Assembly: GCA_964559835.1 (NCBI GenBank)
Contig: CAZLJE010000010.1
Span: 62,001-126,000, forward strand
Origin: DAISJI01 sp964559835
GTDB taxonomy: Bacteria; Acidobacteriota; Terriglobia; Terriglobales; Acidobacteriaceae
Direction: 5' to 3'
DNA: 64,000 bases
Below are positions 54,676 to 63,162 of the stretch, in pieces. Made by a program: the position numbers and the translations under genes. How positions within the stretch are numbered: the stretch's first letter is position 1; each line of letters starts with the position of its first letter. Below the pieces are notes generated by a model. That model saw nothing but the letters and a program-made list of their open reading frames with translations. It did not search any database and was not told the origin of the DNA.

Positions 54676-55236
54676 ATGGCCATCACAGCAGCTCCAGTAC
54701 AAACCTCAACAACGACCTGGAACATCGACCCCGCTCACTCTATGGCGGAATTCAAAGTCAAGCACATGATGATCGCGAATGTGAAAGGGCAATTCTCGAA
54801 GGTTTCGGGAGCTTTGTTCCTGGATGAATCTGATCTCGCGAACTCCCGCGTCGAAGCCTCGATCGAGGCGGCCTCGATTCATACGCGCGATGAACAGCGC
54901 GACACACACCTGAAGAGTGCCGATTTCTTTGATGTGGAGAAGTTTCCGACCCTGCACTTCAAATCCAAGAGCATCAGCATCGTCAGGGATGGAGAGTTGG
55001 CGGTCGAAGGCGACCTGACCATCCATGGCGTAACCCACAACGTCCGCTTTGCGGTTGAAGGGCCAACACCACCCACGAAGGATCCCTGGGGCAACACACG
55101 AGTTGCGGTTTCCGCGACCACAAAGATCAACCGAAAGGATTTCGGCTTGACTTGGAACGCTGCCCTCGAGACCGGCGGCATTCTGGTTGGTGAGGAGGTG
55201 ACCATCACGCTCGATGTCGAATTCGTGAAGGCCTGA
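54676..55236 (+). CDS. YceI-family protein
   Basis: 186 residues of the YceI lipocalin-like beta-barrel that binds isoprenoid lipids. Conserved blocks: WNIDPAHSMAEFKVKHMMI, RDTHLKSADFFDVEKFPTL, EGDLTIHGVTHNVRF and KINRKDFGLTWN. There is no signal peptide, so this copy appears cytoplasmic, unlike the periplasmic E. coli protein. AAGGAGG gives a strong ribosome-binding site before ATG 54676. It is divergent from the MarR gene and probably controlled by it. Confidence 0.93.
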   Translation: MAITAAPVQTSTTTWNIDPAHSMAEFKVKHMMIANVKGQFSKVSGALFLDESDLANSRVEASIEAASIHTRDEQRDTHLKSADFFDVEKFPTLHFKSKSISIVRDGELAVEGDLTIHGVTHNVRFAVEGPTPPTKDPWGNTRVAVSATTKINRKDFGLTWNAALETGGILVGEEVTITLDVEFVKA

Positions 55237-55910
55237 CCGCTAGCAGGTGAGGGCCGGATTTACCGATTGTTTAACACGGGCAAGTCAAGACTGATGATTC
55301 CGGGCCTGACCGGCTCCTCGGGAGCTGCCGAAACGGCGCCTGTCCCGAAAACAAACTGAACAGCGCGATGCAGCTGCTAGATTACTGGAGAGTGTGGCTC
55401 TTACCGATCTCAGACAAACAAAACTCGCCTTCTGAACTGCCCAAAAAACACGGTGCATTTTCCGAAATCCGGAATTTCCACACCTTTGTCTCGACCGCCG
55501 TTACTGATTTCGTGGTGGGTTAGTCGCATCAGGTTTGATTTAAGCCGATACCCAACCGGTGTGGTTCAAAGCTTTTCCTTACAGCGGTTTGGAAAGATTA
55601 GCCCAGTGCCGGCCCCCTTCTCGACATCGGGCCGCTGTTGATTGCTGAAATGCAGAGTTCCGGATTTCGGAACAAAACACATTTTTTCGTCTATCGAATT
55701 CTCTTCCTGCATATAGTTCCGTCCACAAAGGTGGGGCAGCGACTCAGTTCTAGCCGAACTCAAGTCTGCAAGGACTCACCCCGTATAGTGGCCGGTTACA
55801 AAATAGACCTCCAGCGGTTCAGGCAAGTGCGCCAAAAGTACCTGATCTACTCTGACCGCTGAATTGACGCGACGTGTCCTCCATCGCACGGACGCATAGG
55901 ACAATCAGGA
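55237..55910. other. Gene-free region with a 15-bp inverted repeat
   Basis: No convincing coding frame. TTCCGAAATCCGGAA (55460-55474) and TTCCGGATTTCGGAA (55658-55672) are exact reverse complements 183 bases apart, so they could bound a small non-autonomous element. The block between them codes for nothing I recognise. Confidence 0.5.
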
Positions 55911-56660
55911 GTGGTTATTCGGGACCAAGTGCTTCCGTGCAGCGTGAGAATCATCGTAGCCAGCGATCAGCCGATCGCACGAGCGGCATTACGTTGCTTG
56001 CTCTCCGCACAGGCGACGATCGATGTGACAGCCGAAGTTGGCTTTGAAGACGCTCTGGAGCACATTCGCACGCAACTCCCGCAAGTCCTCGTGCTGCACT
56101 TCGGCCGAAGTGATTCCGCAGTGCTCAAGCTCATCCAGCGCGTCCGGAAGGAAGTACCGTCTACAGCGATCGTCGCGCTCACGTACACCGCCGAGCAAGC
56201 GTATGTCCGTCCGGTGCTGATGGCCGGCGCCGCCGGCTACGTGCTCGTGGGAAGCCAACCGGACGACCTTCTCAAAGCCATTCGACAGGCCTCGCGCGGA
56301 TGCAGTTACCTGGATCCCCTCCTCAGTGATGAAGTTCTTCAGATGTTGACGCAAAGGCCTGGGCGGTCATCGGACCATGATCGCATGCTCGCGCCGCTCA
56401 GTGAAAGAGAGGAGCAGGTGCTGAAGCAGATCGCGCTCGGTTACACGCATAAGGAGATTGCAGGGTTGCTGTCTATCAGCGAGAAGACGGTGGACACGTA
56501 TCGCGCCCGCATTCTCCAGAAAACCAAGCTGCGCAGTCGGGCGGAGATCGTGCGTTATGCCATCGCCCTCGGGTTGTTCTGCACAAACCCGACACAGGTT
56601 AATGGATGCAGTGGTAATGGATATTTTCGAGAGGCGAAACAAGTATTGATTCCTGTTTGA
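55911..56660 (+). CDS. NarL/LuxR-type response regulator with degenerate receiver
   Basis: 249 residues. The C-terminal LuxR-type helix-turn-helix is intact (LSEREEQVLKQIALGYTHKE, ISEKTVDTYRARILQKTKL). The receiver fold is present, but the phospho-acceptor Asp is replaced by His63 (VLVLHFGRSD) and the conserved Lys by Val113 (AAGYVLVGS), so normal phosphorylation is unlikely. It may act without a kinase or respond to another signal. No histidine kinase is next to it. GTG 55911 has AGGAG too close; GTG 55929 after GGGA is a possible later start. The target genes are unknown. Confidence 0.85.
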   Translation: MVIRDQVLPCSVRIIVASDQPIARAALRCLLSAQATIDVTAEVGFEDALEHIRTQLPQVLVLHFGRSDSAVLKLIQRVRKEVPSTAIVALTYTAEQAYVRPVLMAGAAGYVLVGSQPDDLLKAIRQASRGCSYLDPLLSDEVLQMLTQRPGRSSDHDRMLAPLSEREEQVLKQIALGYTHKEIAGLLSISEKTVDTYRARILQKTKLRSRAEIVRYAIALGLFCTNPTQVNGCSGNGYFREAKQVLIPV

Positions 56661-56770
56661 ATGCTCGCTTTGATCGACCAGCGCGAACTTCGGGTTAGCT
56701 AACGTACCAGTGATTCGGAAGGGGAATACCAGTTTACCGTTCTTGGTCCTACCCTCATCGGTTCCGCTGA

Positions 56771-57022
56771 AATTCAGATGTCCTGAACATTGAAGATCGA
56801 CCCGTAGAACGCCACATCGATTTCACGGTTGGTTATCTGATTTTTGTTGAGTTCGAGAGCACCGTCCTTAAACTGGCATTTTTTGAAGGTCTTTCATTGA
56901 AAGCGATTGCTGAGCGTACCAACGAGGGTTTGGGTAACGTTCGCCATCACTACCATCGCGGGCGCGGCGCTTCGCGCCACGGCGATGCGGCCTATTCTCA
57001 ACTTTCGCCAGTTTGGGAGTGA
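56771..57022 (+). pseudogene. ECF sigma factor region 4 remnant
   Basis: The frame after TGA 56768-56770 reads STVLKLAFFEGLSLKAIAER and then TNEGLGNVRHHYHRG. This is the sigma-70 region 4.2 helix-turn-helix of ECF sigma factors (family pattern AFFEGLS..EIAER....LGNVRHHYYRG). There is no start codon and no region 2 upstream, so only the C-terminal part is left. Its 3' end overlaps the end of the convergent gene at 56998. It was found by direct translation and is not a standard ORF call. Confidence 0.6.
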
Positions 57023-57372
57023 TTGAGCAGAGCACGGACAGACCGTTCGGTTTCACCGAGCGTGGCGAGAAATTGAAGTAATCCGAGCTTCTCTTTCCAC
57101 ATGCGACCCTCGGTGATGTCCTCCTGGACGCGTTCGCACATTTCTCGAATGCGCTGTACGCGCGTGGCAAGGATCATGGCCGTGCTAGCATTGGCGTCCG
57201 TTTGAACCGCGAGAAGCGCCGCCCAAAGGGTAGTGCGGCAGTGATCGACCGCGCTTTTCAGTTCAGTAAGCCCGTCCGCAGGGATGACGCGTGCTGTCGC
57301 GCCTTCCTCGACGAGCGCGAGACCCTCTTTCATCCGCGCAATTTGGGTGAACCAATCCTGAGATTCAGGCAT
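56998..57372 (-). CDS. Small helical protein of unknown function
   Basis: 124 residues from ATG 57372, which has AGGA upstream; the frame is open 20 codons further. The protein is predicted all-helical from its pattern (LTELKSAVDHCRTTLWAALL, RVQRIREMCERVQEDITEGR) with no signal peptide or transmembrane segment. I recognise no family. The 3' end overlaps a sigma factor remnant on the other strand, but the final helices look normal, so the gene may be intact. Confidence 0.6.
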   Translation of the reverse strand: MPESQDWFTQIARMKEGLALVEEGATARVIPADGLTELKSAVDHCRTTLWAALLAVQTDANASTAMILATRVQRIREMCERVQEDITEGRMWKEKLGLLQFLATLGETERSVRALLNHSQTGES

Positions 57373-57474
57373 CGTGTTCCTTACGCTGTTGAAGTCTGGA
57401 TGTTTTTCTTTGAAAAAGTGTGGACCACCCACAAATAAAATCGGAGCCCCACCGCTTATATTCTAACATTCACG

Positions 57475-57873
57475 CTAAAACCCAGGAGTCCATCTGGTCC
57501 ACGATGGTTCATCTCTTACACAAAGCTCAAGTGCGGTGCCGTCGAGCACTTCGGGGCCCAACATTGTTTCTTGTACCTGCGCGCGCTTTTTCGCGTCCAG
57601 GCCCGGGTCCAGCACTGTCATCTGCCTTGGGTCTACCATGAATTCAACCGAGCGACGTCCTTCGTCAATACTGCCGGATGCCACCGGCGCACGAATCTCG
57701 TGATTGTCGGCGGCAAATGAAAAGATTCCGGAGCGATAGACATGGACAGTCAGCGTCGAGCGCGCGACATCAATCGCCGCTGCTCCGGTAATAGGGTTCG
57801 ACTGGCTCGCCAGCAGCGCTGGAAACGAGGTCAAAAGAGTCGCCAGGACTGCGGCCCGCAAGCTCTGCTCCAT
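57475..57873 (-). pseudogene. Truncated periplasmic YceI-like gene
   Basis: The N-terminal part matches exported YceI-like proteins: a signal peptide (LATLLTSFPALLASQ), then IDVARSTLTVHVYRSGIFSF and MTVLDPGLDAKKRAQVQETM. After LGPEVLD the expected strands of the barrel are missing and 21 unrelated residues lead to a stop. No continuation was found in the other frames before 57373. At 132 residues it is about 60 short. A second YceI copy lies at 54676. Confidence 0.65.
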
Positions 57874-57943
57874 GCGTCCTACTTTCTGATGGCGGCCGTA
57901 CCGTGGGAGGCCGATACGACCGCCTGCTGCGCCGTCACGGCGC

Positions 57944-58075
57944 TCATTTCTGCGCTTTAGGTTCTAAGCTCGCAGCGGCTGTCTCCTGTCCTTCGCAGGC
58001 TCCGAAGTCCTTGCGAGTGTTTTCGACCACCAGGGTAGAGCCGGTCGAGTCGTTATCTGACTTTTTCGCCTTGAA
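57944..58075 (-). pseudogene. In-frame continuation of the gene at 58076 beyond TGA
   Basis: Directly after the TGA at 58076-58078 the same frame continues for 43 codons, FKAKKSDNDSTGSTLVVENT, then RKDFGAC, and ends at TGA 57944-57946. The strand-like pattern with a conserved-looking terminal DFGAC fits the small beta-domain of the upstream part. A substitution creating TGA most likely split one gene. Confidence 0.55.
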
Positions 58076-58423
58076 TCAGACTCGATTACTCCCCGCCAAC
58101 GATTGACCTTCAAGTTGGAAGCGTTTGCCGTCCTTGCGGATCAGGGTCTTTCCATCGGGACTGACGCACCCTTCATAAACTCCTCTATGCTTCATGACGC
58201 AATAGAGGAGCCCGCCACCGGCGGCAGCAGCGCCAATCCCGGCGCCCACCATCGCTTTGTTGACGCTGTAGCTTTTCGACGCAACATAGTCCGGCGAGCC
58301 TGTGTTTGACGTCGGAGTCGGGCTACCCGGCGACGGCATCCCTCCGTACTGCGCTAGTGCCACTTGGCACAACGCCAGGCTGCAGAGGATCGTCGAAACC
58401 AGGATTCGTTTACTCAATGACAT
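58076..58423 (-). CDS. Small exported protein with glycine-rich membrane segment, probably truncated
   Basis: 115 residues. A signal peptide (ILVSTILCSLALCQVALAQ) is followed by a Pro/Ser-rich linker, a glycine-zipper-like hydrophobic stretch (AMVGAGIGAAAAGGGLLYCV), and a small basic beta domain with VYEGCVSPDGKTLIRKDGKR. The frame reopens right after the stop for 43 codons, so the original protein was probably 159 residues. Function unknown; the arrangement is that of an acidobacterial envelope protein. Confidence 0.6.
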   Translation of the reverse strand: MSLSKRILVSTILCSLALCQVALAQYGGMPSPGSPTPTSNTGSPDYVASKSYSVNKAMVGAGIGAAAAGGGLLYCVMKHRGVYEGCVSPDGKTLIRKDGKRFQLEGQSLAGSNRV

Positions 58424-58724
58424 AGACCCTTCTTGAAGACCTCTACTGCAATGCCTGCCGGATTGCAGACCTTGCCTCCGCCGCCTTGCGGGTCAGTTTT
58501 GGTTATACGGCGGCGAAGATAGTCAAACCCCTTATACCGCTGTCCTATCATCTCGCTCGCTGGCGATGGCCGGCCCAACAGTCACTCCGTTTCGGTCCCG
58601 CAGACAGTCGGATGTGTCGCCACACGACGTACTGTTGGGCAACCGTATGGCGCGTAACGAAGAACGCGTTTGGTTACTCAAATATGAGAGTCATGGCACT
58701 TTGAAATCACTCCAAGGCGGGGCA
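58424..58724. other. Divergent intergenic region
   Basis: Separates the small exported protein from the OmpR-type regulator. The regulator's frame is open across much of it, but a proper receiver starts only at 58725. No promoter or operator stood out. Confidence 0.4.
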
Positions 58725-59426
58725 GTGAATCGCGGTCGCATACTTCTTGTTCATACGGATCGAGTACAACTCCAGCATCTGCGCCGTGGACTACGCGGGC
58801 AGGAGTACGACGTTAGAACCTCTGCGGATCACTTTTCGGCATTGGATCTGGTGCGCAGCTGGGTGCCTGACGTACTGCTGATCGAGTTCGGACGCGATCC
58901 CAGCGCATTTCAACTCCTTCAGCGGCGATTGCGGGCGGCAGCCGTTCCGCAAATCGTCGCTCTTTTGTGCTACCGCCCAGGCCCACTGCGAATGGCGGCT
59001 CTCGCCGCTGGGGCGAATGACTATATCGCCCGCCCCATTACGATCCCCGAACTGAAGGCTCGGATCGCGCTGGCGATGGAGCGTGCCTCGATTCGGCAAC
59101 GCGGAACGGTGACGCGAATCGAAAGCGCTGATCTGCTGATCGACTTTGACGAGCGGAGGGTACTCGCTGCAGGACAAGAGCAACATCTTGCCGTGAAGGA
59201 ATTCAACATGCTTCGCTGTCTTCTCCTGAACGCCAACCGTCCGGTACGGCACGAAGAATTACTGGCTGCGATCGGCGGTCGCGGGGGAAAACGGAATCTC
59301 CGCGTGTACATCCGGCAGTTGAGAAAAAAGCTCGAGCCGAATGCCGATCAGCCGAGATACATCAGGACCGAAGCGCGGATCGGCTACCGCTTCGATGCAG
59401 CTTCCGCCAACATCATCTTTTCTTAA
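58725..59426 (+). CDS. OmpR-type response regulator with Glu at the phosphorylation site
   Basis: 233 residues from GTG 58725, which has AAGGCGGGG upstream; the frame is open back to 58566 but those codons fit no receiver. The receiver has Glu54 where Asp is phosphorylated (VLLIEFGRD) and Arg103 instead of Lys (DYIARPI), a pattern that mimics the active state. The OmpR winged helix is normal (EFNMLRCLLLNANRPVRHEE, NLRVYIRQLRKKLEPN, RTEARIGYRF). It is followed on the same strand by a diheme cytochrome gene. No kinase is nearby. Confidence 0.87.
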   Translation: MNRGRILLVHTDRVQLQHLRRGLRGQEYDVRTSADHFSALDLVRSWVPDVLLIEFGRDPSAFQLLQRRLRAAAVPQIVALLCYRPGPLRMAALAAGANDYIARPITIPELKARIALAMERASIRQRGTVTRIESADLLIDFDERRVLAAGQEQHLAVKEFNMLRCLLLNANRPVRHEELLAAIGGRGGKRNLRVYIRQLRKKLEPNADQPRYIRTEARIGYRFDAASANIIFS

Positions 59427-59539
59427 TCTCTCCTTAACCACTTCTTTACCCTCCGTATCTCCGCCCGCGTTTACCTCCTCTTCTTGGTTGCCGGAGAAGA
59501 TTCTCAGCGGCCCCGGCGACTCTGCCCAGGAGGTGAACT

Positions 59540-60919
59540 ATGATTCGGCGGCTCGCGATCATTGGTTTCGCGTTCGTCGTAATTGCGTTAGCGTTACTCG
59601 CTGACTCGCACAAGAAGTCCGGAGCGTTTTTGGTCAGCGCAGAGGACAATTCTCAGCAACTCATCGATCAAGGTCGGCAAACCTTCCGGTTCGACAGCTA
59701 CGGCGACCAGGCATTTTGGACCGGGCAGTTGCACATCGAGCAGGTCGTCAATAACCTGCCGCCCGCGACAGCTATAAGCCTGGGCCTGAAGGTGGACTCT
59801 GATGCCCTCACTTCTTCCCAACTGGAAGCGCTAAAACACGGCAAGATCAACCTCAACGATCCGGCTGTGACGCGGCAGCTGATAAAACAAAATGCCGTGC
59901 TCGGCGTAGTCGGGGTTTTCAATGGCGGAAACACCCTCCAGGCGGTAGGTTTCACGTGCGCATTGTGTCACTCGACGGTCGATAATTCTGTTGCGCCAAG
60001 TGTTGGCAGGCGCATAGACGGCCTTGCTAACCGTGACCTGAATGTCGGCGCCATCGTGGCATCGGCGCCGAATCTGCAGCCGGTTGTCAATCTATTGCGG
60101 CTGGCGCCCGCCGATTCCACCATCACCCTCGACCAAGTGCGCCAGGTTCTCAACAGTTGGGGGCCAGGAAAGTTCGACGCGGAGCTTTTCCTCGATGGAA
60201 AGGCCTTCAATGCGCAGCAGGTCACAAACAACGTCGTTACCGGTACGAATGTTTCCGGTGCAACCCTTATTCCCAACGCCCGCGGACTCTCCGGACACAA
60301 CCTGCATACGTGGACTGGCGGCTGGGGTACGGTTACGTACTGGAACGCTTTCGTAGCCGTCAACGAACTTCATGGCATCGGCACATTCTTTGACGCACGG
60401 TTCGACGACGCGACCCAATTCCCGATCGCCGCTGCCGCCAAGCTGGGGCATGTATCCGTGGACAATCCTGACGACGACCAGGTCACCGGTAAGTTGGCGG
60501 CCCTGCATTTCTACCAACTGGCGCTGCCGCCGTTGCACCCGCGGCCAGGTGTCGACTTCGATCCTGATGCTGCAGAACGGGGCGATGCTTTGTTCAGCGG
60601 TAAGGCGAACTGCAACAGCTGTCATCGCGAACCACTCTGGACAGAGCCGGGCTGGAACCAGCACACCGCGGGCGAAATGAAGATTGACAGCTTCGAGGCG
60701 GACCGCGCACCCGGTCATGCGTACAGGACGATGAATCTGGCAGGCCTGTTCATCCGCGAACGCGGCCTATTCATGTCTTCCCAGAATAAAGGCCGTTTCT
60801 ATCACGACGGCCGCTTCCAAACGCTGCTGGACGCGGTCAACAGCTATAACGATCGCTTCAATCTCGACCTTACAGACCAGGAAAAGCACGATTTGGTGGA
60901 GTATCTGAAGTCCCTCTAA
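59540..60919 (+). CDS. Exported diheme c-type cytochrome
   Basis: 459 residues with an N-terminal signal or anchor (LAIIGFAFVVIALALLADS). Heme motifs CALCH (from Cys140) and CNSCH (from Cys358) are far apart; the second sits in a cytochrome-c-like C-terminal domain (ERGDALFSGKANCNSCHREP to YHDGRFQTLLDAV). The arrangement resembles cytochrome peroxidase-type or other diheme proteins, but the ligand pattern is not decisive. AGGAGG precedes ATG. It is followed by a lipoprotein gene 66 bases later and preceded by the OmpR-type regulator, so the three may form one unit. Confidence 0.85.
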   Translation: MIRRLAIIGFAFVVIALALLADSHKKSGAFLVSAEDNSQQLIDQGRQTFRFDSYGDQAFWTGQLHIEQVVNNLPPATAISLGLKVDSDALTSSQLEALKHGKINLNDPAVTRQLIKQNAVLGVVGVFNGGNTLQAVGFTCALCHSTVDNSVAPSVGRRIDGLANRDLNVGAIVASAPNLQPVVNLLRLAPADSTITLDQVRQVLNSWGPGKFDAELFLDGKAFNAQQVTNNVVTGTNVSGATLIPNARGLSGHNLHTWTGGWGTVTYWNAFVAVNELHGIGTFFDARFDDATQFPIAAAAKLGHVSVDNPDDDQVTGKLAALHFYQLALPPLHPRPGVDFDPDAAERGDALFSGKANCNSCHREPLWTEPGWNQHTAGEMKIDSFEADRAPGHAYRTMNLAGLFIRERGLFMSSQNKGRFYHDGRFQTLLDAVNSYNDRFNLDLTDQEKHDLVEYLKSL

Positions 60920-60985
60920 CCGTGACGGAAACGTCATCGATCAGCCGCGGCTCACTGTTCCCGGCGCGCAGTAAGGAGAAGTAGC

Positions 60986-61924
60986 ATGCATCGATTCAAG
61001 GCAGCCATGATTGCCGGTGTGGTAATCGTGATCGCACTAAGCGGGTGCGCTCTGGCCCAAAGCTCCAACCTCATGCCGAATCAGACCAATGGCTTCGGCA
61101 ACAATCGTCTTATCACTCTCACGTACACACAGAATTTCGATTGTGTGGACCAACCCACGTTGGACCTGGATTTCAACGGTACTCTAGCCCAATCCGACCC
61201 CAATGAAATGCAAACTCCGATCTGTCAGCCGATCACCGAACCCACGCAGGACCCCACCGGCGGCGACATCAAGCACACCGCCCACCTTTACGTGCTGATA
61301 CCGATGTTTTCCGTCGACCACGACACCAATCCAAATGACGCCATGGCTTGTCCGAATGGCGGCAGGCCGGGCGAACTTTGTGGTCCCACGTTGGGAGCTG
61401 CCCTGATCAAATTGTTCGGGTTTATTCCCGAAGCTTGGAAAACAAAAGTGAATTCGGCGATCACTACGCAGTGTCCCGATCCGGGCAATCCGGTTCCTGG
61501 GACATGCACAATGCACGCCTCTTCGGTCGACCTTTCAAAAACGCTTCAAGCGCTGGGCAAGACCGGAGCGCCGACCGCGCCCGTGTTTGTACCGACGCCG
61601 AATCATAGCCACGTGGTCGATAACAGCCGTGTCAATACGGGCGAGATCTGGTGGGAGGTTCGCCCGGTGCTCGTCATGAGTCAGAGCGACTGGCCGGCTG
61701 CAGACGGCAGCAGCGGCATCACTTCCGCTAGCAAAATGGATGACGCGGAAGCCGCAGGCCGCGCGATTGAAGTCGGCTCGAACTTCTTCCTGTTCTTTAA
61801 ATCACGGCTCAGCTCGCCCGGGGGTATGGCAGCGACTCACTCGCATGTCCTGAAGGACACGAAGTCAACTTCAAAATCAGCAACGGCCATACCGACCCAA
61901 AGCTCGCTGGGCAAATTCAAGTAA
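60986..61924 (+). CDS. Exported or lipid-anchored protein of unknown function
   Basis: 312 residues. The N-terminus has a lipobox-like LSGC (Cys21) followed by ALAQ, so either lipoprotein or ordinary signal peptidase processing is possible. The rest is Asn/Pro/Thr-rich with several Cys residues (CVDQ, CQP, CPNGG, CGPT, CPDPG, CTMH) and two His-rich spots (PNHSHVV, ATHSHVL). No family recognised. AAGGAG precedes ATG. It follows the diheme cytochrome and may work with it. Confidence 0.75.
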   Translation: MHRFKAAMIAGVVIVIALSGCALAQSSNLMPNQTNGFGNNRLITLTYTQNFDCVDQPTLDLDFNGTLAQSDPNEMQTPICQPITEPTQDPTGGDIKHTAHLYVLIPMFSVDHDTNPNDAMACPNGGRPGELCGPTLGAALIKLFGFIPEAWKTKVNSAITTQCPDPGNPVPGTCTMHASSVDLSKTLQALGKTGAPTAPVFVPTPNHSHVVDNSRVNTGEIWWEVRPVLVMSQSDWPAADGSSGITSASKMDDAEAAGRAIEVGSNFFLFFKSRLSSPGGMAATHSHVLKDTKSTSKSATAIPTQSSLGKFK

Positions 61925-62572
61925 GTTCGGCAGCCATCCACGTTCAGGCGGGGAAGTCACCGAAGAACGCCCGCGACCTCTCCGCCGTTGTGGAGTGCTG
62001 GCCACGTCCCGCGAGGACATGCGAGTACACGGCGCAACGATCGTCCGCGAGCGGGAGCGTATTGCCGCGTAAGCGGCTACCCGTGCTGGTCGGTCATTTT
62101 GTCCAAGCCGAAAGCGCTTAGGCACAGCCCGATGTCGCGCAGTGCGATCTCGAAATACTGCCCCGTCAACACCAGGTTGGTCGAGATCAGCAACAGCCAA
62201 ACGGCTCGCGATGTAGGCACCTAATGATCACTGCTACGTGCGACCCTCGAACGCCGAGTTGCCAATGCGGGCGTTGGATGCCGATCTGCGAAACCGGAGT
62301 TTACAGACGACGCTCTTCCGAGTTTGCCACGTTCTGCCCCAACCGCAATCATCGCTAATTCGCCTTCCCTTCGTCACGCGCGAGTGGCGCATCTGCGCCT
62401 ACGCGTCCATCAGGAACACGGCAGCCAACTTTTTGTCCAGACCACGCAACTAAGAGGCCGGAATTCACAGTTTCCCCTCGGAACTGAAGTCGGGAATTCC
62501 GCTTCCAGTCAGTTAGCCCGGTTCTCCGGCTTCAAGAGATTGCTCTCCAAAATCTCAAGGATGGAGGCAAAA
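61925..62572. other. Intergenic region with one possible short membrane ORF
   Basis: Apart from the 47-codon minus-strand frame at 62077-62220 nothing is recognised. The frame of the next gene is open back to 62324, but that part has no family features. Confidence 0.4.
62077..62220 (-). CDS. Possible short hydrophobic protein or gene fragment
   Basis: GTG 62220 opens 47 codons: AVWLLLISTNLVLTGQYFEI, then ALRDIGLCLSAFGLDKMTD. One transmembrane-like helix and a second amphipathic one. It resembles the last helices of a larger membrane protein, so it may be a 3' fragment. It has no clear ribosome-binding site. Confidence 0.3.
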   Translation of the reverse strand: MPTSRAVWLLLISTNLVLTGQYFEIALRDIGLCLSAFGLDKMTDQHG

Positions 62573-63118
62573 ATGAGATCTCAAAGACTCGCATTCGTTT
62601 TGACGGGAACCATGTTTCTGTTCGCAGCGGTTTTGTCGGCACAGCAGGTAAAGACTGACTACGACCACAATGCGAATTTCGCACAGTACAAGACCTTCTC
62701 ATGGGAGCAGGTCAAGACGAGAGACCCCCTGGACGTTGATCGAATCAAGAGTGCGGTCAATGCTGCATTGACATCAAAAGACTTGAAGCAGGTACCTTCG
62801 GGCGGCGATCTGTCGATCATGGCGATGCAGGTTGCACGCGAACACGAGACTTTGGACACGTTCTACAACGGATTCGGAGGAGGCTGGGGCTGGAGGGGCT
62901 TTGGCGGCTTCGGAGAATCAACCACCACGCCGGAGGTCTACAGGGTAGGCACGTTGGTCGTCGATCTATTCGACACCAAGACGAAGAAGCTCCTCTGGAG
63001 AGGCAGCGCGAGCGACACACTCTCCACTAAATCCGAAAAGAACATCAAGAACCTGGACAAAGGCGTGGACAAAATGTTCAAGGATTTTCCGCCGGGTTCT
63101 AAGAAGTCAGGACTGTAG
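62573..63118 (+). CDS. DUF4136-like exported protein
   Basis: 181 residues from ATG 62573, which has GGAGG six bases upstream; ATG 62561 is also possible. The signal peptide ends at VLSAQQ. The mature part follows the DUF4136 pattern: TDYDHNANFAQYKTFSWEQV at the start, a Gly/Trp-rich centre (GFGGGWGWRGFGGFG), and RVGTLVVDLFDTKTKKLLWR with SEKNIKNLDKGVDKMFKDFP at the end. There is no lipobox Cys, unlike many members. Function of the family is unknown; it is typical of the outer envelope. Confidence 0.85.
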   Translation: MRSQRLAFVLTGTMFLFAAVLSAQQVKTDYDHNANFAQYKTFSWEQVKTRDPLDVDRIKSAVNAALTSKDLKQVPSGGDLSIMAMQVAREHETLDTFYNGFGGGWGWRGFGGFGESTTTPEVYRVGTLVVDLFDTKTKKLLWRGSASDTLSTKSEKNIKNLDKGVDKMFKDFPPGSKKSGL

Positions 63119-63162
63119 TCCAGTCGCATGATGAAATACCCGCGCCCAAGCCCAGCGCGGAG

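Noticed and set aside
54607..54702. MarR gene starting at 54702
   Set aside because: It would cover the divergent promoter and operator; the normal MarR N-terminus starts at 54588.
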